From Bacillota bacterium (GTDB taxonomy: Bacteria > Bacillota > Clostridia > Lachnospirales > Lachnospiraceae), in contig JAEWPN010000129.1 in NCBI GenBank assembly GCA_023399455.1, positions 1 to 13,452 of the forward strand: DNA of 13,452 bases, given 5' to 3'. Below, piece by piece: positions 1 through 6,472 of the stretch. The position numbers and the translations under genes are program-made. Each line of letters opens with the position of its first letter. Position 1 is the stretch's first letter. The notes beneath the pieces were generated by a model that searched no databases, was not told the DNA's origin, and saw nothing but the letters and a program-made list of their open reading frames with translations.

Positions 1-56
1 TTGGAGAGCAGGAAGTGATAGACTATTTTTACATTTTGTTTGTATAGTTCATCCAT
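1..56 (-). CDS. ECF-type RNA polymerase sigma factor, N-terminal 18 codons only
   Basis: The reading frame starts at the ATG at 56-54 and runs off the left edge. It gives MDELYKQNVKIVYHFLLS. This matches the usual opening of small sigma-70 family (ECF) factors of Firmicutes, in which a short 'MDELY..N...VY.FLL' helix begins region 2. A near-consensus Shine-Dalgarno (AAGGAGG, 69-63 on minus) sits 6 nt before the ATG, which fixes the start. A complete protein would direct core RNA polymerase to a small stress or envelope regulon, but the diagnostic regions 2.4 and 4 lie outside the window. Only the start is visible, so the family call rests on a short stretch and its exact class is unknown. Confidence 0.7.
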   Translation of the reverse strand, partial: MDELYKQNVKIVYHFLLS

Positions 57-131
57 GAATGTCCTCCTTCCTAACTATATATCTTACTTATCAGGCTTTT
101 GTTACAGATAATTTAGAGAATGATGAAATTA

Positions 132-161
132 TTTATAGTAGGCTTATTACAAATTATACAA
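132..161 (-). promoter_or_regulatory. Candidate promoter of the sigma factor gene
   Basis: On the minus strand TTGTAT (161-156) and TATAAA (137-132) are separated by 18 nt. They lie about 75 nt before the ATG and just beyond the terminator of the acetyltransferase gene. A TATAAT at 158-153 is a second possible -10. An ECF autoregulatory promoter is also possible nearer the gene, but I see no clear AAC/CGT pair. Confidence 0.4.
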
Positions 162-185
162 TTCCGGGGATTGGAAGTCAAAGAA

Positions 186-218
186 ATCGCTAATCCTTGA
201 GAAGCAAGGATTAGCGAT
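186..218 (-). terminator. Intrinsic terminator of the 238-1056 acetyltransferase gene
   Basis: Perfect 14-bp inverted repeat (186-199 and 205-218) with a 5-nt loop. On the minus strand it is followed by TTTCTTTGACTT. It lies 20 nt after the stop codon of the acetyltransferase gene and separates that gene from the sigma factor promoter. Confidence 0.85.
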
Positions 219-237
219 CATGTTTCATTAAATGAAG

Positions 238-1056
238 TTAGATATTAAACCAATAAACGGTGTTTTCATTCATTTTCTGAAATCCTAATTTTATAGCTAA
301 ATTATATGAGTTTGGATTTGATTCAACGCAGTCCCATTGAGGGATATAGCCGTTTTTCAGGCAATCGCTTATAAACTCTGCCGCCATGGCATAAGCTAAT
401 CCCATTTTTCTATGCTTTTTCTCTGTTTCAATATCTATTGCGATTACATTATTGAAGCAAGCGGTTCCAGCTATTACAGCAACGATTCTGTCATCCAAAA
501 GGGTACAGTAAGCAATACTTTTATTCAGGAAGTCTTCAAATGAATGCCAAGATTCCAACAACCGGAGTTTGATGAAATCCCCATTCTCATATTTACCTTC
601 TGACAGCATGTTCCAGAAGGTAATATCAACTTTTCGTATTTTGTATTCTTTAGGAATGATCTGGTTATTTTTGGGGATAGAATTAGTCCTGAAGGAGAAT
701 TCTTTTTCTGATTGAATTGACTTATCTTTAAACATATCTAAAATATTTTGGCGCAAGTTTTCACTGTCAATTGAAAATTCAAAACAATGATATCCATTTT
801 CCTTCAATTGGTAAACCAAATCATTTTCCAGAAAATCTTTTAAATTCGCAAAGTCTTCCTTGGTATGGTATGTCCCCAGAAATGCAAAGCTTCCTGTTGC
901 AAAGGACTCTGCAATTGCAATTCTCGGCATATCAATATTGTCTACCCATAGTTTCCCTTTACATTCCTGATTCACGATTCCTGAAATGCTGGGAGTTTTT
1001 TCGTTTACAACATTAGTAACATCTTTTATCTTTATCGTACTATTTATTTTTATCAT
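238..1056 (-). CDS. GNAT acetyltransferase, ZmaR-like (GNAT_acetyltran family)
   Basis: A 272-residue protein. The C-terminal half carries a GNAT fold: the acetyl-CoA pyrophosphate-binding motif is HRKMGLA (215-221), followed by a helix, 'NPNSYNLAIKLGF' (247-259) and a final strand. The N-terminal half has no second GNAT motif but has the 'WVDN' patch (37-40) and an Ala/Gly-rich strand. These are also present in the 6450-7220 protein, so the two are distant paralogues. Family members include the zwittermicin A self-resistance acetyltransferase, and most are uncharacterised N-acetyltransferases of Firmicutes. It transfers acetyl from acetyl-CoA to an unknown, possibly antibiotic, amine in the cytoplasm. 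The ATG at 1056 has GGAG 7 nt upstream. It is a single-gene unit with its own terminator, divergent from the MATE gene. Confidence 0.85.
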   Translation of the reverse strand: MIKINSTIKIKDVTNVVNEKTPSISGIVNQECKGKLWVDNIDMPRIAIAESFATGSFAFLGTYHTKEDFANLKDFLENDLVYQLKENGYHCFEFSIDSENLRQNILDMFKDKSIQSEKEFSFRTNSIPKNNQIIPKEYKIRKVDITFWNMLSEGKYENGDFIKLRLLESWHSFEDFLNKSIAYCTLLDDRIVAVIAGTACFNNVIAIDIETEKKHRKMGLAYAMAAEFISDCLKNGYIPQWDCVESNPNSYNLAIKLGFQKMNENTVYWFNI

Positions 1057-1200
1057 TTATATTCTCCATGTTTTATTTAAAATTATTTACGGGCTGCCTA
1101 TGTATATCTGTTACTTTCTTGAATATCCCTGCCCAGGATATACTAACTGTCGCATGCGGTGGCTATAATTTCGATGTATCAACTCATTTACCCGAATCCC

Positions 1201-1229
1201 TTGCTTTTAAGTGTATTATAGGATAGAAT
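1201..1229 (+). promoter_or_regulatory. Candidate promoter of the MATE gene
   Basis: TTGCTT (1201-1206) and TAGAAT (1224-1229) are exactly 17 nt apart, giving a leader of about 108 nt before the TTG start. The spacer contains TATTATA, an alternative -10. TATAAT at 1164-1169 lies upstream but has no good -35. A weak dyad (TGAAC at 1250-1254, GTTCA at 1274-1278) lies downstream of the start point and could be an operator. Confidence 0.45.
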
Positions 1230-1343
1230 ATGTTTTCATACGGCCATAATGAACGATGATGTTTTATGATAATGTTCAATATGAGAGATAAGTTTTTACT
1301 GAATAAATAATTGAGTTATAGATATGACCAAGGAGAGATTAAA

Positions 1344-2690
1344 TTGAAAACAATTGATATGACCACCGGAAATGCAACTAAGAAAATTTTACTGTTTTCT
1401 GTTCCTATTTTCTTGGGAAATGTTTTCCAGCAGATATATAGTATGTCCGATACCATTGTAGTCGGACGGTTTTTGGGAAAGGAAGCATTGGCGGCGGTTG
1501 GTGCATCCTCTGCGCTGATTGTCTTTATAAATGCGATACTGATTGGATTATGTATGGGAAGTGGAGTGCTTTTTGCTGAACTATATGGTTCCAAACGATA
1601 TAAGGAGCTGTCGGCAGCCATTTCCACCTCGGCGATTTTTATTTTTGCTGTAACATCACTTATTGCTATCCTTTCTATTATTTTTTTGGATCCTTTGGTT
1701 CGGATGTTTCAGGTGCCGGAGGATGCTCTTGAGCTCTCCAAAAGCTATTTGAGAATTATATTAGCCGGCCTTCCTTTCCTGTTTTTATATAATATGGCGG
1801 CTGCTGTTTTGCGCGCTATGGGTAATTCCAAGACTCCATTGATTTTTCTTATCACGGCCTCTGTTATCAACGTGGCATTTGATTTTATATTAGTGATATG
1901 GATTCCCCTTGGTGTAAAAGGCCCTGCCTGGTCCACTTTTGCCGCACAATTGTGTTCTGGTATGCCATTGTGTATCTATGCGATGAAAAAGCTTGATTTT
2001 CTGAAGCTTAAGCTGCATTTTGAAAACGAAATGTTTAAAAAAGTTGCCAAATATTCAATCCTGACATCGTTACAGCAATCGATTATGAACTTTGGAATTT
2101 TGCTTGTGCAGGGTCTGGTGAATTCATTTGGTGTCATTGCAATGGCATCGTTTACAGCGGGTGTGCGTGTGGACACCTTTGCTTATATGCCTGCCCAGGA
2201 CTTTGGCAACGCATTTGCCACCTATATAGCGCAGAATAAAGGAGCCGTTGAGGATGGCCGAATTAAAAGCGGCTTTCGATCTGCTATACTTTGCGCGACC
2301 ATATTCTGTGCCATTATATCGGTGGGAGTGTGTTTGTTCGCTCCGCAGCTGATCAGCCTCTTTGTGCCGGGGGATACTGCAGTGATCGAAGCAGGAGGGC
2401 AGTACCTTAGGATTGAGGGAGCTTTTTATGTGCTTATCGGATATTTGTTTTTGCATTATGCCTTTTACCGCGGCCTCGGGCATTTTAATACATCAATATT
2501 TTTGACAGTGATTTCCCTTGGCATAAGGGTAGTGCTTTCCTACAGTTTGGTCTGGCTGGGCTTCGGGCTGCAAAGTATCTGGTGGAGTATTCCTATCGGG
2601 TGGGCACTCGCGGATATTGCGGGCTTTATTCGATATTATCAGCTTAAAAAATGTGCGGCACTCAGCTCTACCGCCTCTTTTAATAAATGA
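1344..2690 (+). CDS. MATE family multidrug/cation antiporter
   Basis: An integral membrane exporter of about 448 residues, the usual MATE length, with roughly twelve hydrophobic segments in two MatE halves. The opening 'DMTTGNATKKILLFSVPIFLGNVFQQ' is read as two parts: DMTTGN just after the start and FLGNVFQQIYSMSDT after it, followed by VVGRFLG. This is the signature of the bacterial NorM/DinF-like group, which exports drugs or metabolites in exchange for Na+ or H+. The frame is open from a TTG at 1311 that lacks an RBS. AAGGAGA (1330-1336) stands 7 nt before a second TTG at 1344, so I start there. It is the only long plus-strand gene besides the P-loop kinase, and base composition looks less AT-rich than its neighbours. 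The substrate cannot be told from sequence. Confidence 0.9.
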   Translation: MKTIDMTTGNATKKILLFSVPIFLGNVFQQIYSMSDTIVVGRFLGKEALAAVGASSALIVFINAILIGLCMGSGVLFAELYGSKRYKELSAAISTSAIFIFAVTSLIAILSIIFLDPLVRMFQVPEDALELSKSYLRIILAGLPFLFLYNMAAAVLRAMGNSKTPLIFLITASVINVAFDFILVIWIPLGVKGPAWSTFAAQLCSGMPLCIYAMKKLDFLKLKLHFENEMFKKVAKYSILTSLQQSIMNFGILLVQGLVNSFGVIAMASFTAGVRVDTFAYMPAQDFGNAFATYIAQNKGAVEDGRIKSGFRSAILCATIFCAIISVGVCLFAPQLISLFVPGDTAVIEAGGQYLRIEGAFYVLIGYLFLHYAFYRGLGHFNTSIFLTVISLGIRVVLSYSLVWLGFGLQSIWWSIPIGWALADIAGFIRYYQLKKCAALSSTASFNK

Positions 2691-2748
2691 TTCATGGCTT
2701 CCCCCTATTATTGATTATTAATATTTATGTTAATAAAATTGCTGCACA

Positions 2749-2796
2749 GCAAGCACGCTCATGGTTCTGTTAGATTCAAGAATAGAGAGTGCTTGC
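2749..2796. terminator. Inverted repeat between convergent genes, possible terminator
   Basis: 12-nt arms (2749-2760 and 2785-2796) match at 11 of 12 positions around a 24-nt loop. The repeat lies between the stop of the MATE gene and the stop of the convergent small operon, where a bidirectional terminator is expected. There is no proper T-run on either side (TATGATATTT on plus, TGTGCAGCAATTTTATT on minus), so termination is inferred mainly from position. Confidence 0.4.
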
Positions 2797-2813
2797 TATG
2801 ATATTTGCTATAC

Positions 2814-3020
2814 TTATTGAGTGCTTTTTCTTTTGAATTTATCGCCGTTATTTTCTTCATTATCAGATTCGTTTATTTCTCTTATAAGTGCATTTCTTTC
2901 ATCCATGCATTTTAACATTTTGCTAACTTCGTTACTTGCAGCAGGCCCTGAGAATAACGTCGCGCAAATAGAAAGCATAATGAAAAATTGCTTTATGCTT
3001 CTGCATATTCTATTTTTCAT
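2814..3020 (-). CDS. Small secreted protein of unknown function (68 aa)
   Basis: Not recognised. The N-terminus is a classic signal peptide: basic MKNRICRSIK, a hydrophobic core (11-24) and a small-residue stretch SGPAAS (24-29) that could be a signal peptidase site. The remaining ~40 residues are highly charged (ESDNEENNGD, KFKRK) with one Cys (38). There is no lipobox. A longer frame starts 8 codons upstream at 3044, but AAAGGAGA lies 6 nt before the internal ATG at 3020, which decides the start. The gene is 73 nt downstream of the 127-residue membrane protein and probably shares its transcript. A secreted peptide with a membrane partner could be a signal, a bacteriocin/immunity pair or an envelope stress pair; nothing in the sequence chooses among these. 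Confidence 0.6.
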   Translation of the reverse strand: MKNRICRSIKQFFIMLSICATLFSGPAASNEVSKMLKCMDERNALIREINESDNEENNGDKFKRKSTQ

Positions 3021-3093
3021 TTTTAAATCTCCTTTTTCAAGCAAAAGAATGACATTTCTTAAATGTCAATCGATACCTCGATGTAAAGAAGAT

Positions 3094-3477
3094 TCAATGA
3101 TCTAAACGTATTTTTTGTACGATTAAAGATTTTTTATATAATTTAGAAAAATAATTATGCTCATAGAGATAGGTTTCACAAGTTTGGATAAATAGGACAA
3201 TTATACATAAGGCGCCGGATATAAAAGATAATAATCCGGACTTGCTATTTGCTTGGATATCTTTAAGTATATTACTAATTATTTTATGGATGATAGAATT
3301 GTTGTCACCATCGCCAGAAATGTGATATTCGTTGTGTACAGAAACCAGCTGGGAATTTTGAAGTTCCTGTTCAGATTGAACTCCATAAACAGTCAAATGA
3401 AATGAAATGCATGCTGCGCAAAGGAACAATAATAAATACATGATAGCTTTATAGATTAATTTGTTTTCTGTCTTCAT
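3094..3477 (-). CDS. Small two-span membrane protein of unknown function (127 aa)
   Basis: Not recognised. It has an N-terminal hydrophobic segment (about 10-30), a polar loop of about 50 residues containing HNEYHISGDGDNN, a second hydrophobic segment (about 81-100), and a basic C-terminal tail (KLYKKSLIVQKIR). With both helices spanning the membrane, the positive tail would be cytoplasmic and the loop extracellular. Two ATGs are adjacent. AAGGGGAG is 5 nt from the second (3477) and only 2 nt from the first (3480), so the second is preferred. It is the first gene of a small operon with the secreted protein at 2814-3020 and has a good promoter immediately upstream. Confidence 0.6.
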   Translation of the reverse strand: MKTENKLIYKAIMYLLLFLCAACISFHLTVYGVQSEQELQNSQLVSVHNEYHISGDGDNNSIIHKIISNILKDIQANSKSGLLSFISGALCIIVLFIQTCETYLYEHNYFSKLYKKSLIVQKIRLDH

Positions 3478-3503
3478 CATTGCTCCCCTTTATATTTGGC
3501 GTA

Positions 3504-3532
3504 ATTATCTGGTCAATAGTAAATATAGACAA
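3504..3532 (-). promoter_or_regulatory. Promoter of the small membrane/secreted protein operon
   Basis: TTGTCT (3532-3527) and GATAAT (3509-3504) are 17 nt apart on the minus strand, about 27 nt before the ATG at 3477. It sits in the 65-bp gap after the APH stop codon, so this operon can be transcribed independently of the APH gene. Confidence 0.5.
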
Positions 3533-3542
3533 TGCATTTACT

Positions 3543-4541
3543 TTATTCACTAAGCCATTTTTTTAATATTTTCAACTGGTTATCATATCTTTCTAATTCT
3601 TTGATGGTTGCAATCACTTGCTCCGCCCCGAGTACCTTCTCTTCCTCATCCGTGCTTTCGATTCCTAATGCCCGTTTTAAGTTATACTCCAGCCAACCAA
3701 GCATACCGGCATAACCGCTATTGAGGACACAATCCCAATTAACCGCTTTTATGCTGATATATTCCCTATAAGCATTTAGTAGTATTTTGAATTTATCTTG
3801 ATCTAATTCTCCGTTCCCATTAGGAGACCAGTAATTCAAAACTTCCAAAAGCTCTTGGTACGGGTTTACATATCCTGCAGCTTCCCAATCGATGAAGTAC
3901 GGCAAGTCTTGATGCCACATTACATTTTTGGGGTCTAAATCTCCATGGCTGATTACCATATATTCTGATAACTTATCATTTGCTTCATTAATACCATTGT
4001 TCCAAGTGATTAACTTATCAATTATATTAGCATAAGAATCAATCCAGCAGACGTTTAAATCTCTGCCTTTTACTAAAAACTGTTGCCAGTTATAGTTTGT
4101 AAAATCTTTTTTGCCTTTTTTTACTTCAGGCACACTAATGTTTAGACGATGAATTTTGCCTAATGCCCTTCCAATTTCGTAACAGTGTTTTTCGCTGATA
4201 GAAGGAGGGAAAATTGACATACCTTCAATCCAATGAAATACCATATAATATTTACTGTTGGAATGCAGGACATTATGACCTTCAATCGTTAACGCAGCTA
4301 CAACCGGTAAATGCTTTGAGAAGGCATTTGCAATTAGTTCTGAGTTAATCATATTTTTCAGTACACCGTTTCGCTGCATTATGGATGGATTAAGCCATTT
4401 TACCGCGTATACATTTGTTTCAGTAGTAACCTTAAACATTTTGTGCATGAGTCCCCCTGAAATACTTATGGGTTCTTCAATTATGTTTCCAATTTTGTAT
4501 CTATTAAATAATTCTTTTATATCGTTATAAGTTTCGTTCAT
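3543..4541 (-). CDS. APH/choline-kinase-fold phosphotransferase
   Basis: A 332-residue ATP-dependent kinase of the aminoglycoside phosphotransferase superfamily. A nucleotide-binding lobe with AVKW (invariant-type Lys48) and a likely partner Glu68 is followed by the catalytic HGDLDPKN motif (199-206, catalytic Asp201, metal ligand Asn206) and the metal-binding IDWE (217-220, Asp218). Members phosphorylate hydroxyls of aminoglycosides, macrolides, homoserine, choline, thiamine or sugars, and the sequence does not settle which. The ATG at 4541 has AAGGAG 5 nt upstream. It starts 32 nt after the stop of the histidine phosphatase gene, so the two are probably cotranscribed. A kinase and a phosphatase in one operon could act on the same metabolite, but this is only suggested by context. 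Confidence 0.85.
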   Translation of the reverse strand: MNETYNDIKELFNRYKIGNIIEEPISISGGLMHKMFKVTTETNVYAVKWLNPSIMQRNGVLKNMINSELIANAFSKHLPVVAALTIEGHNVLHSNSKYYMVFHWIEGMSIFPPSISEKHCYEIGRALGKIHRLNISVPEVKKGKKDFTNYNWQQFLVKGRDLNVCWIDSYANIIDKLITWNNGINEANDKLSEYMVISHGDLDPKNVMWHQDLPYFIDWEAAGYVNPYQELLEVLNYWSPNGNGELDQDKFKILLNAYREYISIKAVNWDCVLNSGYAGMLGWLEYNLKRALGIESTDEEEKVLGAEQVIATIKELERYDNQLKILKKWLSE

Positions 4542-4573
4542 TTTTACTCCTTCTAACTTTTATATAAAGCCGC

Positions 4574-5188
4574 CTAATTATATCTTTCCAAATGTGAAAC
4601 TTCATTTAACGTCTTCACTTGAAACTTACCATGTTCTTTATTATAGTCTAAAATATTGAAGCTTGTATTTCCGACATCAAAGCAGAATCTTTTGCTTAAT
4701 GGAATATGTAAAAGCTTGCATATAACTGACTTTATCCATGCACCATGTGTTATGACTGCAACTTCATCATATACACCATTTCCTATTTCAGTAAGGGTTT
4801 GATATGCTCTTTGCTGAACGCTAAAATAACTTTCTATGCCATAGCCTGCGTCAAAGGTAGGGTCTTGCTCCCACCGGGCAACCAGTCCACCATAGATGGC
4901 TTTATTTTCGGCAACGGTATGCCCCTGCCAAATGCCAAAATCAATTTCTTTCAATGAGTCCAGTTGTGTAATCGAGCATCCGAAGACCTTCTTTATTTCC
5001 TGTGCAGTGTCAAACGCTCTTGAAAGCGGACTTGTATAAATATGTTCTATGTTATATCGCTTTAATTTATCGGCTAATTTTTTTGCTTGATCTATGCCTG
5101 TTTCATTAAGCGGAATATCCATGCTTCCCTGTAATTTTCGGTCTTTGTTCCATTCTGTTTGTCCGTGGCGAATTAAATATATTTTCAT
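4574..5188 (-). CDS. Histidine phosphatase (phosphoglycerate mutase-like) family protein
   Basis: A 204-residue cytoplasmic phosphatase of the histidine phosphatase superfamily, branch 1. It opens with LIRHGQTEWN (Arg7, phosphorylated His8), then SPLSRA (Arg57), EIDFGIWQG (acid Glu81) and ITHG (second catalytic His148), so the catalytic set is complete. Its length fits CobC/GpmB/PhoE-like phosphatases rather than the longer glycolytic mutases. An upstream in-frame ATG at 5200 overlaps the Shine-Dalgarno itself, whereas GAGG lies 6 nt before the ATG at 5188; the latter start puts the RHG motif at the usual residue 7. It is the first gene of an operon with the APH-type kinase. Its promoter is copy A of the repeated 27-bp block. 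Confidence 0.88.
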   Translation of the reverse strand: MKIYLIRHGQTEWNKDRKLQGSMDIPLNETGIDQAKKLADKLKRYNIEHIYTSPLSRAFDTAQEIKKVFGCSITQLDSLKEIDFGIWQGHTVAENKAIYGGLVARWEQDPTFDAGYGIESYFSVQQRAYQTLTEIGNGVYDEVAVITHGAWIKSVICKLLHIPLSKRFCFDVGNTSFNILDYNKEHGKFQVKTLNEVSHLERYN

Positions 5189-5244
5189 AATCAACCTCAT
5201 TTGTTTTCAGTATTGTTTTACTTCCCAGCTGCAATTATTTATTA

Positions 5245-5271
5245 GCAGAATAACTTTTCTTATTATAACAC
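5245..5271 (-). promoter_or_regulatory. Promoter block, copy A (phosphatase-kinase operon)
   Basis: On the minus strand an extended -10, TGTTATAAT (TATAAT at 5267-5262), is embedded in a 27-bp block that recurs upstream of the second GNAT gene (7261-7287) with 25 of 27 positions identical. The -35 region is poor in both copies, as expected for extended -10 promoters. The conserved part continues past the predicted start point (about 5255), so the block also contains a shared first transcribed segment, GAAAAGTTATT. Confidence 0.65.
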
Positions 5272-5312
5272 AAATTCCCAGATTCTACATCATATTCTAA
5301 TGGTTGGCATCC

Positions 5313-5325
5313 TGTTTTGAAAACA
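5313..5325. promoter_or_regulatory. Palindrome TGTTTTGAAAACA, possible operator
   Basis: A perfect 6-bp dyad around a central G lies in the intergenic region between the divergent phosphatase operon and the P-loop kinase gene, 25 bp upstream of the -35 of the kinase promoter. An overlapping repeat (GTTTTG 5314-5319, CAAAAC 5327-5332) adds to the symmetry. No regulator is encoded nearby. Confidence 0.3.
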
Positions 5326-5349
5326 TCAAAACATGACTTGTGATTTTAT

Positions 5350-5378
5350 TTGAATTTTTATATTCGATGTTGTATTAT
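5350..5378 (+). promoter_or_regulatory. Promoter of the P-loop kinase gene
   Basis: TTGAAT (5350-5355) and TATTAT (5373-5378) are 17 nt apart. Transcription from here gives a leader of about 218 nt before the ATG at 5603, long for a single metabolic gene. Confidence 0.5.
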
Positions 5379-5384
5379 TGAATT

Positions 5385-5602
5385 TAGTAAAGCAGAAAGT
5401 TGTCGGGAATTAAATATTTGCTTTCATTTACAAAGGCGAAGTGGAAAATCTATATTCTGAAGGATGGAAAGGGATAAGATTATGTATTGTTATATCTTGA
5501 TAGGTACAAATAGGATTCGCTAATTATTAAAAGATGAGAGGGCTCATTAGATTGAGCTTATTTTGTTATGCGAAAAAATATAGCCTATAAGGAGAAAACA
5601 AT
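5385..5602 (+). promoter_or_regulatory. Long 5' leader of the kinase gene with short ORF and alternative hairpins
   Basis: The roughly 218-nt leader contains a 13-codon ORF (5482-5523). Eleven nt after it come two mutually exclusive hairpins: ATGAG 5534-5538 with CTCAT 5543-5547, or GCTCA 5542-5546 with TGAGC 5553-5557 followed by TTATTTTGTT. The second resembles a weak terminator. The arrangement of short ORF, alternative stem and U-rich tail is what an attenuator looks like, but the stems are only 5 bp. No known riboswitch was recognised. Confidence 0.3.
5482..5523 (+). CDS. Possible leader peptide MYCYILIGTNRIR
   Basis: A 13-codon ORF inside the kinase leader. The upstream AAAGGG is a weak ribosome binding site at 8 nt. 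It ends just before the alternative hairpins. It may be a chance ORF in AT-rich DNA; its only support is its place in the leader. Confidence 0.2.
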   Translation: MYCYILIGTNRIR

Positions 5603-6268
5603 ATGAAAATTAACGATAAAATAGTAAAACATTGTTTGAAAAATGTAATGTTTATAAATGGTACGGCATATGCCGGGAAATCTACAATGGCAGCTATGCT
5701 TGCCGAAAAATATGGCCTAATTCATTGCGGAGAGAATTATCATAAAATTATAACCAACGGCATTGCTACTCCTGCCGAATATCCCAATCTCTGTTATTTT
5801 GAAACTATGAAAGATTGGCAGGAGTTTATAAACAGAGATCCGGAAGAATATTCAAGATGGATCGACGGTGCTGAGGCTGAAGTTACAGAATTTGAGATTG
5901 CATATCTTATGAGTATTTCATATTCTCAAAAAGTTATTGTTGATACAAATATTACAATAGATGTATTGCGCAAGATTGCAGACTATAATCAAGTAGCAAT
6001 TATGCTGTCACCACAGTCCATGTCTGTTGATTACTTTTTTGAGCGGGAGGATGAAGATAAGAAATTCATAAAAGAACAAATTATGAAGGCTGAAAATCCC
6101 GAAAAAACTATGGCAAATTACCGTGAGTGCATCGCAAAAATAAATAGCAAAGAGAACTATGATAAATTTGCCAACAGCGGATTTTTTACAATTGTTAGAA
6201 AGGATGTTGTTACCGATACGAAATTGGAAACATTGAACTTATTGGCAAAGCATTTTGGATTGGAATAA
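5603..6268 (+). CDS. P-loop kinase-like ATPase of unknown substrate
   Basis: A 221-residue soluble protein with a Walker A motif GTAYAGKST (20-28) right at the N-terminus, where small-molecule kinases (adenylate, shikimate and chloramphenicol-phosphotransferase types) carry theirs. The hydrophobic strand VIVDTN (111-116) is the likely Walker B equivalent, and FERED (146-150) followed by a Lys/Glu-rich helix could form the lid. There is no AAA+ arginine finger or sensor region, so a nucleotide or small-molecule kinase is more likely than a remodelling ATPase. The substrate is unknown. The ATG has AAGGAG 6 nt upstream. It is a single plus-strand gene set between minus-strand genes, with its own promoter and a long leader. 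By context it could inactivate a toxic compound, but that is inference. Confidence 0.75.
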   Translation: MKINDKIVKHCLKNVMFINGTAYAGKSTMAAMLAEKYGLIHCGENYHKIITNGIATPAEYPNLCYFETMKDWQEFINRDPEEYSRWIDGAEAEVTEFEIAYLMSISYSQKVIVDTNITIDVLRKIADYNQVAIMLSPQSMSVDYFFEREDEDKKFIKEQIMKAENPEKTMANYRECIAKINSKENYDKFANSGFFTIVRKDVVTDTKLETLNLLAKHFGLE

Positions 6269-6338
6269 TTAATGATCACGGGAGCGGTTGGAATTGGCAT
6301 CGTACCTGTGGAATACATCCCCTTTCACGTTTAATAAA

Positions 6339-6376
6339 AAATAGCAGGAGAGTTAGAAACTGCTTTCCTGCTATTT
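6339..6376. terminator. Bidirectional intrinsic terminator between convergent genes
   Basis: Arms 6339-6352 and 6363-6376 pair at 13 of 14 positions around a 10-nt loop. On the minus strand the stem is followed by TTTTTATT, a good tail for the second GNAT gene. On plus the following TATCTG is weaker but may serve the P-loop kinase, which ends 70 nt upstream. Confidence 0.8.
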
Positions 6377-6472
6377 ATCTGCCATTATTTTTGCTTGATG
6401 TATGCCTGCTTTATCAACTTTTTTAGCCGCTTGCATTGCGTTTGGATACTTATATAAGGATATGAATATCAT
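6371..6472 (-). pseudogene. 33-codon ORF overlapping the end of the GNAT gene; possible frame-shifted remnant
   Basis: In the +1 frame relative to the GNAT gene, an ORF starts at the ATG at 6472 inside the GNAT 3' end, passes its stop, and continues for 26 codons (KYPNAMQAAKKVDKAGIHQA then KIMADK) to a stop at 6373-6371, directly at the terminator stem. The residue pattern (alternating Ala, Lys and hydrophobic residues, few rare codons) looks like a coding helix rather than random intergenic sequence. It could be the end of an older gene, a lost C-terminal extension of the GNAT, or a small translationally coupled protein. No strong RBS precedes its ATG. Confidence 0.3.

Noticed and set aside
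1311..1343. Upstream TTG start of the MATE gene
   Set aside because: No ribosome binding site precedes it, while AAGGAGA is well placed before the TTG at 1344 and the family signature DMTTGN then sits near the N-terminus as usual.
2124..2483. Long minus-strand frames opposite the MATE gene, and similar frames opposite the other genes
   Set aside because: They lack ribosome binding sites and recognisable domains and lie entirely opposite strongly supported genes.
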